From NCBI RefSeq assembly GCF_928391935.1, contig NZ_CAKMTD010000005.1, positions 1 through 64,000 of the forward strand: a stretch of 64,000 nucleotides of DNA, written 5' to 3'. Both the position numbers and the translations under genes were made by a program. Positions within the stretch are counted from its first letter, which is position 1, and each line of letters starts with the position of its first letter. The notes under the pieces were generated by a model. That model was not told the origin of the DNA. It saw nothing but the letters and a program-made list of their open reading frames with translations, and did not search any database. Origin of the DNA: Rothia nasimurium (GTDB taxonomy: Bacteria; Actinomycetota; Actinomycetes; Actinomycetales; Micrococcaceae). Shown piece after piece: positions 51,924-60,203 of this stretch.

Positions 51924-52458
51924 GTGGTTCCCCTAAGGTCAGCGGGCGCGAGGAGTGAAAGTGGGCCTCGCGGTGATTCGTGTTTTCTATAGTTTAGGGT
52001 TCGTTTATTAAGTTTGCGAGAGACACACTAAATAAAAAAGGTCACACGTTAGACAGGTCAGGTGCAGTTCTGCACGGCCCCCAAAAATATGGTTCTGACT
52101 AGCAAAAACAAGGTGCTGTTGAGTTGGGCTAGAAAAAGAATGTGTCGCAAAACGCACCCAATAAAAAGGCGATAACACCCCACCCCACGGATAAGTTCGC
52201 ATGGTGAGAAAAAGGACGATAAGGAGCACCGCCTCAGGGCAGGCAACCAGCCTGCCCCCTACCCCGGAACCGCGCATCCGTCCGTCCCGGGGAAGAAAGA
52301 CCCCACTGTTACCCCATGTGACGGCACATAAACAAAAGCTTCCTCCCGCCCACCTAGCTGACATACAGTGATGTCACCACCGGGCGCACCCGGCAGAACC
52401 CCCAGTGTCCTGCCCACCACCTGCGCCCCCACCCCGTTCGTGAAAGGAACGACCCCGA
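51924..52458. promoter_or_regulatory. 535-bp gene-free region between treR and tam
   Basis: Holds the treR promoter side, with a TreR-like site at 52044-52058 (ACACGTTAGACAGGT). An AT-rich stretch, unusual for this genome, spans about 51995-52230. Short inverted repeats such as GGTGCAGTTCTGCAC at 52062 are visible. The tam-proximal part is C-rich, with GTGAAAGGAACGACC before the GTG start. No RNA gene or ORF was recognised. Confidence 0.45.
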
Positions 52459-53268
52459 GTGAACACCACCTGGAACCCCGCCCAGTACCTGCGCTACAAC
52501 TCAGAACGCACCCGCCCCTTCGCTGACCTGCTCGCCCGCGTCCCCCAGCAAGAGCCCGCCCTGATTGTAGACCTGGGCTGTGGGCCAGGAAACGGCACCG
52601 CCCTGCTCCGCGCCCGCTGGCCCCAGGCACGCATCATCGGAATCGACGGCAGCGCCGACATGATCGAAGCCGCCACCGCCAGCAACACCGACCCCCTGGT
52701 CGAATACCGCCACCAAACCATCGAAGATTGGCTAGCTGAAGTCGAAGAAACCGGAATCCGCCCCGATCTGATCGTCTCCAACGCCGTCTTCCACTGGATC
52801 GAAAACCACATCGACCTCATGCCCCGCATCGCCGAGGCCCTCGCCGACGGCGGCAGCTTCGCCTTCCAGGTGGCAGGGAACTTCCTCGCCCCCACCCACG
52901 CCCTCCTGCGCGAGATTGCCGCAGAACCCGAATTCGCCCCCTACATCAGCACCAAACTCATCGACTCGGTCACCCCCGCCGGGGCCTACGTTGAGGCCCT
53001 GTCCGGCGACGGCTGGGACGTAGACGCCTGGGAAACTACCTACCAGCACGTCCTCCAGGGCCAGGACCCGGTTTACGAGTGGCTGGCCGGGGCAGGGGCC
53101 CGGCCCGTCCTCACCGCCCTACCTGACGGCGTCCGCGACCGCTTCGCCGACCGATACCGCGCTGCCCTGCGCGAGGCCTACCCTGCCAGCAGCGTCGGCA
53201 CGATTCTGCCCTTTCGCCGGATCTTCGCCGTCACCACCCACATCGGCACCCAGGCCCTCGCCGCCTAA
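52459..53268 (+). CDS. tam: Trans-aconitate 2-methyltransferase
   Basis: A 269-residue class I SAM-dependent methyltransferase. The motifs run VDLGCGPGNGTALL (motif I, about 33-46), GIDGSADMIEAA (acidic loop, about 60-71), PDLIVSNAVFHWIENH (motif IV, about 101-116) and GGSFAFQV. The N-terminal TWNPAQYLRYNSERTRPFADLL matches Tam closely, which methylates trans-aconitate, an aconitase inhibitor. GTG start with GAAAGGA. It is monocistronic, followed by a two-tier hairpin. Specificity is inferred from family resemblance. Confidence 0.88.
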   Translation: MNTTWNPAQYLRYNSERTRPFADLLARVPQQEPALIVDLGCGPGNGTALLRARWPQARIIGIDGSADMIEAATASNTDPLVEYRHQTIEDWLAEVEETGIRPDLIVSNAVFHWIENHIDLMPRIAEALADGGSFAFQVAGNFLAPTHALLREIAAEPEFAPYISTKLIDSVTPAGAYVEALSGDGWDVDAWETTYQHVLQGQDPVYEWLAGAGARPVLTALPDGVRDRFADRYRAALREAYPASSVGTILPFRRIFAVTTHIGTQALAA

Positions 53269-53284
53269 ACCACCAGACCCCAGC

Positions 53285-53338
53285 CGGACGCCCCACCCGC
53301 CCCCTGCCCCGCAGCAGGGGAAGCGGGCGGGGCGTCCG
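53285..53338 (+). terminator. Two-tier hairpin terminator after tam
   Basis: Outer arms CGGACGCCCC/GGGGCGTCCG and inner CCCCTGC/GCAGGGG form a long GC stem 16 nt after the stop. The outer arm contains GGACGCC. No T tract follows, so Rho-dependent or pausing action is possible. Confidence 0.65.
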
Positions 53339-53447
53339 CACCTATCTTCAGTATGCGAGAACCCCACCGGCGTCTCTGGGGCAGGGGCCCCTAGAGGCGT
53401 AGACTAGATACTCAAAGCTACAATCACACAACTTAAGGGAGCTACAC

Positions 53448-55286
53448 ATGCCTGAACTGCGCTCGCGTACATCAACCCACGGCAGGAACATGGCTGGGGC
53501 CCGCGCCCTCTGGCGTGCCACCGGCATGGGCGACGACGACTTCGGCAAGCCGATTATCGCTATCGCCAACTCCTTCACCCAGTTCGTACCCGGCCACGTC
53601 CACCTGAAGAACATGGGGGAACTGGTTGCCGGTGCTATCCGTGAAGCGGGCGGTGTTGCCAAGGAATTCAACACCATCGCCGTGGACGACGGCATCGCCA
53701 TGGGCCACGACGGTATGCTCTACTCCCTGCCCTCCCGCGACCTGATTGCCGACTCGGTTGAATACATGGTCAACGCCCACCGCGCCGACGCCCTGGTCTG
53801 CATCTCTAACTGCGACAAGATCACCCCCGGTATGCTCATGGCCGCTATGCGCCTGAACATCCCCGTCATTTTCGTCTCCGGCGGCCCCATGGAATCCGGC
53901 GAAGGCATTGAGGGTGTGGTGGAGCACCGCCTTGACCTGGTAGACGCTATGGTCATGGCCGTGGACGACAGCGTCAGCGATGACGCCCTGGCCCAGGTCG
54001 AAAAGAATGCCTGCCCCACCTGCGGCTCCTGTGCCGGTATGTTCACCGCTAACTCCATGAACTGCCTCAATGAGGCCATCGGCCTGGCCCTGCCCGGTAA
54101 CGGCACCACCCTGGCCACCCAGGTTGCCCGCAAGCAGCTCTTCCTCGAAGCGGGCACCAAGATTGTTGAGCTGGCCAAGCGCTACTACGACCAGGACGAC
54201 GAGTCCGTCCTGCCCCGCTCCATCGCCACCAAGGCAGCCTTCGAGAACGCCATGGCCCTGGACGTCGCCATGGGCGGCTCCACCAACACCGTCCTGCACA
54301 TCCTGGCGATTGCCCACGAAGCCGGCGTTGACTTCACCCTGCGCGACATCGACGCGATTTCCCGCAAGGTACCCTGCCTGGCCAAGGTGGCCCCCAACTC
54401 CACCAAGTACCACATCGAGCATGTGCACCGCGCAGGCGGTATTCCCGCCCTGCTCGGCGAGCTGGACCGCGCCGGTCTGCTGAACCGCGACGTCCACTCC
54501 GTGCACTCCGGCTCTCTGGAACAGTGGCTCTCTGACTGGGACATCCGCTCCGGCGCCGCCACCGACACCGCCAAGGAGCTCTTCCTGGCTGCACCCGGCG
54601 GCGTCCGCACCACCCAGGCCTTCTCCACCGCCAACAAGTACGAGTCCCACGAAACCGACGCCGAAAACGGCTGCATCCGCGCCGTTGAGCACGCCTACAC
54701 CAAGGACGGCGGCCTAGCCGTTCTCTACGGCAACATCGCCGAAGACGGCGCCATCATCAAGAGCGCCGGTATCGACGAAGAGCTCTTCCACTTCGTTGGT
54801 AAGGCTTTTGTGGTCGAGTCCCAGGACGAGGCCGTCTTCGAGATCCTGTCGAAGAACGTGAAAGAAGGCGACATCGTCGTCATTCAGTACGAGGGCCCCA
54901 AGGGCGGCCCCGGCATGCAGGAAATGCTCTACCCCACCTCCTACCTCAAGGGCCTGGGCCTGGGTAAGAAGTGCGCCCTGATCACCGACGGACGCTTCTC
55001 GGGCGGCACCTCCGGTATCTCCATCGGCCACATCTCTCCCGAGGCAGCAGCCGGTGGCGCTGTGGGTCTGATTGAGCATGGCGACGAAATTGAGATCGAT
55101 GTTCATAACCGCATCCTGCGCGTGAATGTGCCCGACGAGGTTCTGGCCGAGCGTCGCGCCAAGAAGGGCCCGGCCCCCTGGAAGCCCACCAAGCCGCGCG
55201 AACGTCAGGTTTCCACTGCCCTGCGGGCCTACGCCTCCATGGTCACCAGCGCCGACAAGGGCGCCGTCCGTATCGTCCCCGAGTAA
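53448..55286 (+). CDS. ilvD: Dihydroxy-acid dehydratase
   Basis: A 612-residue IlvD of the long bacterial type, third step of branched-chain amino acid synthesis, carrying an Fe-S cluster. Cluster and metal motifs are visible: [15 protein letters not shown] (about 120-134) and [19 protein letters not shown] (about 189-207). The C-terminal [20 protein letters not shown] (about 514-533) is a hallmark. ATG start with AAGGGAGC. It stands alone here; no ilvB, ilvN or ilvC is adjacent. Confidence 0.97.
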   Translation: MPELRSRTSTHGRNMAGARALWRATGMGDDDFGKPIIAIANSFTQFVPGHVHLKNMGELVAGAIREAGGVAKEFNTIAVDDGIAMGHDGMLYSLPSRDLIADSVEYMVNAHRADALVCISNCDKITPGMLMAAMRLNIPVIFVSGGPMESGEGIEGVVEHRLDLVDAMVMAVDDSVSDDALAQVEKNACPTCGSCAGMFTANSMNCLNEAIGLALPGNGTTLATQVARKQLFLEAGTKIVELAKRYYDQDDESVLPRSIATKAAFENAMALDVAMGGSTNTVLHILAIAHEAGVDFTLRDIDAISRKVPCLAKVAPNSTKYHIEHVHRAGGIPALLGELDRAGLLNRDVHSVHSGSLEQWLSDWDIRSGAATDTAKELFLAAPGGVRTTQAFSTANKYESHETDAENGCIRAVEHAYTKDGGLAVLYGNIAEDGAIIKSAGIDEELFHFVGKAFVVESQDEAVFEILSKNVKEGDIVVIQYEGPKGGPGMQEMLYPTSYLKGLGLGKKCALITDGRFSGGTSGISIGHISPEAAAGGAVGLIEHGDEIEIDVHNRILRVNVPDEVLAERRAKKGPAPWKPTKPRERQVSTALRAYASMVTSADKGAVRIVPE

Positions 55287-55315
55287 ACCGCGCCCCCTTT
55301 TTTACCCCTAGGTTA

Positions 55316-55357
55316 GGACGCCCCGCCCCGGCTTACGCACGCTGAGGCGGGGCGTCC
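55316..55357 (+). terminator. Terminator after ilvD
   Basis: GGACGCCCCGCC and GGCGGGGCGTCC pair perfectly (12 bp) around an 18-nt loop, 30 nt past the stop. A T run precedes rather than follows the stem. Confidence 0.7.
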
Positions 55358-55482
55358 GCCCGTTTCGGGGCTAAAAGCTGCCGGGCCCACCCTGTCATCT
55401 CCTCGCTAAAACTGTTGGCAAACCCTCAGCAAGTTGATATAGGTTTAAGGAGTAAGTACTAAAGACGAGATACCCCTAGGAG

Positions 55483-56688
55483 ATGAATAATGTGGAAATC
55501 ACGCCTGCACATATCAAGAAAACTGAATTAACCTGGGAGCCGCCGGACTACACCAGCTCCTACCCGGCCGGATTCACCGAGCAGGGCGTGGCCGTCATCG
55601 CCGTGGTCATGGACCAGGTGCAGGTCGCCGGGGACTGCCACGTGGGGCTGAGCTCCTTCGTCTTTATCTCCCGTGAAAACGGGGACCGCGAGATTATTGA
55701 GAGCGAGCCGATCGCCGAATCCCTGACCCACAGCCTCATGGACCCGTGCGACACCGTCCACACCGACATGCTCGGCCGGGCAATTCTGGCCGCCATGGAC
55801 GTCATCCCAGAGGATTACAAGACCAACCTCATTACCGTTGCAGCCGACAAGCACTATTTGAAGCTGCTCTTCCGCAAGTTCACGGCCTTCCGGGATTTTT
55901 TGGAGTACCGTTCCATTGATAAGGTGATGAACCCTTACGAGTCGCACTCGCTGGGGGAGATTCATGTGAAGCTGATTGGCACCCCGGCGGGGGAGGTCAT
56001 GCCGCATTTTATGGACGAGGCTTCGCGCCTAGCCCACCGGGAGCTTGAGCAGAACACGGCCCAGCTGCCGGTGGAGAAGCTGGTGGAGTACAGCGTCTTT
56101 ACTGACTGTTCGTACAGGTCAACGAACAATAAGAAGTATTTAAAGGGCGGACGCATGGGCATCGGCGGGGTGAGCGAGGACGGCTTCTTCTTCCACGCCC
56201 ACTACGACGCCACCAACATTATGACCGGGGAGCTCTCGGCCATGCTGGCTGCCTTTAATATCTTCTATCATGGTGGCCGCCAGCTGATTATTCATACCGA
56301 TTCGCTGGGGGCACTGACCTTTGTGTTGCGCCTGGCCCATAACCGCTGGGTGTATAACACCTGGGCTACCGAGGGTGTGCAGAACCAGCAGGTTCTGGAC
56401 GAGATGGAGCGGCTGACTGAGGCCATTCGGGAACGCCGGGTGCTGGTCAAGCACATTCCGGGGCATACCGGGCATGGGTTGCAGGAGTCGTCGGATTCGG
56501 TGTCGAAGATGCACCGGCACTTCCCCGGGCAGATTGTGGATAAGGGGCATGTCTCCGAGTTCAACCAGCGGTGCGAAGCGATTATTACGGCCCTGTCTGG
56601 GTGTGAGAAGGCTCTGCGGCTGCCCTGTGAGGACTGGATTCAGATCCGCCCGTCGGTGGTCCACGCCCGCAACCGCCTGTGGAAGTAG
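55483..56688 (+). CDS. RNase H-fold domain protein of unknown role
   Basis: A 401-residue protein. The C-terminal half is a ribonuclease HI-like domain with all four acidic positions: VFTDCSYRS (Asp, about 207), TGELSAMLA (Glu, about 248), IIHTDSLGAL (Asp, about 266) and SSDSVSKMHRH (Asp, about 339), plus the preceding KHIPGHTGHG His loop. The N-terminal 190 residues are not recognised, but repeat an AVVMDQ...FVFISREN strand pair that could be a degenerate RNase H-like fold. It would cut RNA in RNA-DNA hybrids; the extra domain suggests a specialised role. The ATG follows CTAGGAG. It is monocistronic, ending in a family 2 palindrome. Confidence 0.78.
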   Translation: MNNVEITPAHIKKTELTWEPPDYTSSYPAGFTEQGVAVIAVVMDQVQVAGDCHVGLSSFVFISRENGDREIIESEPIAESLTHSLMDPCDTVHTDMLGRAILAAMDVIPEDYKTNLITVAADKHYLKLLFRKFTAFRDFLEYRSIDKVMNPYESHSLGEIHVKLIGTPAGEVMPHFMDEASRLAHRELEQNTAQLPVEKLVEYSVFTDCSYRSTNNKKYLKGGRMGIGGVSEDGFFFHAHYDATNIMTGELSAMLAAFNIFYHGGRQLIIHTDSLGALTFVLRLAHNRWVYNTWATEGVQNQQVLDEMERLTEAIRERRVLVKHIPGHTGHGLQESSDSVSKMHRHFPGQIVDKGHVSEFNQRCEAIITALSGCEKALRLPCEDWIQIRPSVVHARNRLWK

Positions 56689-56707
56689 CAGGTTCCTTGC
56701 CCTAGGT

Positions 56708-56762
56708 ACCATTTAAAACGGAAAAACCCACCTGACTGGTGGGTTTTTCTGATTTAAGTGGT
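56708..56762. repeat. Palindromic repeat family 2, copy c
   Basis: Arms ACCATTTAAAACGGAAAAAC.. and ..TTTTTCTGATTTAAGTGGT around TGACT, with GGTACC at both edges. It lies between the convergent RNase H-fold and DedA genes and can terminate both. Confidence 0.92.
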
Positions 56763-56784
56763 ACCTACTACCGGGGGCGTTCCG

Positions 56785-57411
56785 CTAAGCGACGTCCTGC
56801 TTCTCCTGACGGGCCCGGCGCAGCAGCCACACAAAAACAGCAACCAGGGCCAGCGCCACGATAACGTACACAACCTTGGAATACTGGTCGATAACGCCCT
56901 CAACAGCGTGCCAGTTCTCGCCCAGAACCCAACCACAGTAAATCAGCAGGGCATTCCAAATCGACGAACCCAGCAGGGTGTAAAGGCCAAAAGACACCGG
57001 ATTCATACGGTCAATACCCGCAGGAATCGAGATCAGGGAGCGAATACCGGGGATAACGCGGCCGATCAGGATGGAGGCCTTGCCGTACTTGTCGAACCAG
57101 GCCAGGGCGGCGTCGACGTCCTCAACCTTCACCAGCCACATCCAGGCAGCCACCTTACGCAGGCGGTCAGCCCCAACAGCGGCACCCAGGTAGTAGAGGA
57201 AGTAGGCGCCAGCCAGGGAGCCAACGGTCGCCCAGATAAAGGCGGCGATAACGTTCATGGAGCCCTGCGAGGCGGTGAAGCCAGCCAGGGGCAGAATGAC
57301 CTCTGAGGGAATCGGCGGGAAGACGTTCTCAAGGAAAACAGCCAGGCCAACACCGGGTGAGCCGATGGCCTCCATGATTGAGATAACCCAGTCGATAATG
57401 TTCTGGAGCAC
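56785..57411 (-). CDS. DedA family membrane protein
   Basis: A 208-residue DedA/SNARE-associated (VTT) protein with about five helices. The family marks are present: FLENVFPPIPSEVILPLAGF (about 26-45), GAYFLYYLGAAVGADRL (about 69-85) and the GRVIPGIRSLISIPAG segment (about 117-132) with the essential Arg pair. DedA proteins act in membrane homeostasis, several as polyprenyl-phosphate or phospholipid flippases. The GTG start is the first codon of the aligned N-terminus. Divergent from metY. Confidence 0.92.
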   Translation of the reverse strand: MLQNIIDWVISIMEAIGSPGVGLAVFLENVFPPIPSEVILPLAGFTASQGSMNVIAAFIWATVGSLAGAYFLYYLGAAVGADRLRKVAAWMWLVKVEDVDAALAWFDKYGKASILIGRVIPGIRSLISIPAGIDRMNPVSFGLYTLLGSSIWNALLIYCGWVLGENWHAVEGVIDQYSKVVYVIVALALVAVFVWLLRRARQEKQDVA

Positions 57412-57780
57412 GAGTGCCCTTTCTTCTGTATGAATGTGGGCAACGGCCCGGTGACAAAACTCCCTCTATTCTCTCTTAGAACCCTGTATTTGACTATGGT
57501 CTAAGATGTGTGCGGGCTGTGGGTTTTGGTCACGTTGGGCGGGGCAGGTGAGTGTCTACTAGAATCGCGCGGTGCTTACGCGTGGGATGGACCTTACGCG
57601 AGTTTGGTGGACACTGGCCCTGTCAGGGAGGGGAGGGGAGTGGGGCGCTCGCGTCCTGACCTGCAGGCTGCCCCGGTAACTCTGCGTAACCTGTTCACAC
57701 GGTGAAATAAGTTACCGCCCTCCCCTGGGCATGGGCGACTATGGAAGATAGAGAAGACCTACCTACCTCAAGGAGCTTTC
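57412..57780 (+). promoter_or_regulatory. metY upstream region with leader-like structure
   Basis: A 369-bp gap. An inverted repeat (TCTTAGA/TCTAAGA) spans 57474-57506 near the divergent starts. A potential leader stem pairs AGTGTCTAC with GTGGACACT (about 57550-57620) and encloses two direct CTTACGCG repeats. A CCCTGTCAGGG hairpin follows. By eye it does not satisfy the SAM-II or SAM-IV riboswitch pattern, though such leaders are common before metY. Confidence 0.35.
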
Positions 57781-59295
<1,515 letters not shown>

Positions 59296-59298
59296 GCC

Positions 59299-59802
59299 GT
59301 GACTGAGATTCGTACCTGGGAAGGCCCCGGCGCACCGGAGCGACTGAAGATTCTGCACGAGACTAAGTCCATTGCGATTGTGGGTATGTCTGACAAGATT
59401 TCGCGCTCTTCCTATTTTGTGGCGACCTATTTGCAGTCGTCGAGCCCTTACACCCTGTATTTTGTGAACCCGATTTTGGCGGCTAAGGGTAAGGAGGTGC
59501 TGGGGCAGAAGGTGTATGCGTCGCTGGCTGATCTGCCGGTGGCTCCTGACCTGGTGGAGATTTTCCGCCGCAACGAGGATTTGCCCGGTGTGGTGCAGGA
59601 GGCCATTGCGGTGGGCGCGAAGACGGTGTGGATGCAGTTGGGCTCCTGGAATGAGGAGGCTGCGCGTCTGGGTGAGGACGCCGGGCTGAACGTGGTGATG
59701 GACCGGTGCGTGAAGATTGAGCACGCCCGCTTCCACGGCGGCCTGCACCTGGCAGGCTTCGTGACGGGCGTGATTTCGTCCAAGCGGCAGGTCCTGGCCT
59801 AG
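59299..59802 (+). CDS. CoA-binding domain protein (YccU type)
   Basis: A 167-residue single CoA-binding Rossmann domain. KSIAIVGMSDKISRSSYFVA (about 24-43) is the nucleotide loop, YTLYFVNPILAAKGKEVLGQ lies near 53-72, and VWMQLGSWNEEAARLGEDAGL (in pieces, about 112-132) and VVMDRCVKIEHAR near 133-145 complete the YccU pattern. The role of YccU proteins is not established; they bind CoA and some are linked to acyl metabolism. The GTG start has AAGGAGG. Its coupling to metY is common in Actinobacteria and hints at a link to sulfur metabolism; that is inference. Confidence 0.88.
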   Translation: MTEIRTWEGPGAPERLKILHETKSIAIVGMSDKISRSSYFVATYLQSSSPYTLYFVNPILAAKGKEVLGQKVYASLADLPVAPDLVEIFRRNEDLPGVVQEAIAVGAKTVWMQLGSWNEEAARLGEDAGLNVVMDRCVKIEHARFHGGLHLAGFVTGVISSKRQVLA

Positions 59803-59816
59803 CCTCAGGGGTAGGT

Positions 59817-59871
59817 ACCATCTAAATCAGAAATGACCACGAACTAGGTGGTCATTTTTGATTTAAATGGT
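59817..59871. repeat. Palindromic repeat family 2, copy d (covarying apex)
   Basis: Same basal stem and same GGTACCATCTAAATCAG and TTTAAATGGTCTTTTCT edges as copy a. The apical stem is AAATGACCAC/GTGGTCATTT instead of AAAACCCACC/GGTGGGTTTT. Both sides changed so pairing is kept. It acts as a likely terminator after the CoA-binding gene. Confidence 0.92.
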
Positions 59872-60122
59872 CTTTTCTGGAGAGGTAGAGGTAAGGAACA
59901 GGGCCGTCTGCAGTTGCGCCAGTAGGTAGCACCTTCACGAAAAAGCTGGTGAAATAGGATGAGGGCTTCATGAGACTGATCTTCAAAGAAGTTTGGAGAT
60001 GAGCCCTAGTAGATGTGCATCAAGTACCTATTCCTCGTGTCGATGAGGCTGCCCCCTGGCTTTGACTGCCGGGGGGCTTTTCACATGGTTCTAGATACTA
60101 AAAATTTTCTCACATATACTAG
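59872..60122 (+). ncRNA. Structured stretch upstream of cas3, possible small RNA with own terminator
   Basis: Within this gene-free part, AGGGCTTCAT (59962) pairs with ATGAGCCCT (59999) and closes on CTTC-AAA-GAAG. It is followed by a strong terminator at 60051. The two together look like a short transcript of about 120 nt. No promoter is convincing, and no known RNA family was recognised. A leader or regulator of the cas operon is one option. Confidence 0.3.
60051..60082 (+). terminator. Intrinsic terminator upstream of cas3
   Basis: GCCCCCTGG and CCGGGGGGC form a GC stem (one G-U) with a 9-nt loop, directly followed by TTTT. It isolates the cas operon from upstream transcription and implies a transcript arriving from 59.88-60.05 kb. 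Confidence 0.75.
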
Positions 60123-60151
60123 TTGACATAAAAATCTTGAAGGTGTTTACT
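60123..60151 (+). promoter_or_regulatory. Candidate promoter of the cas operon
   Basis: A perfect TTGACA (60123-60128) and TTTACT (60146-60151) are 17 nt apart, 52 nt before the cas3 ATG, in AT-rich DNA. Confidence 0.5.
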
Positions 60152-60203
60152 AGGCACTAAGAGACACTCCTAAACTGATGTAACCATGCGAAGAAGGTTG
60201 ACG

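Noticed and set aside
57550-57700. SAM-IV riboswitch before metY
   Set aside because: Some fragments (GTGGGGCGCTC, CCGGTAACTC) look similar but occur in the wrong order and without the required pairing. Left as an unassigned leader.
59872-60203. CRISPR repeats or leader beside cas3
   Set aside because: No repeated 28-29-mer with unique spacers is present; the array must lie outside the window.
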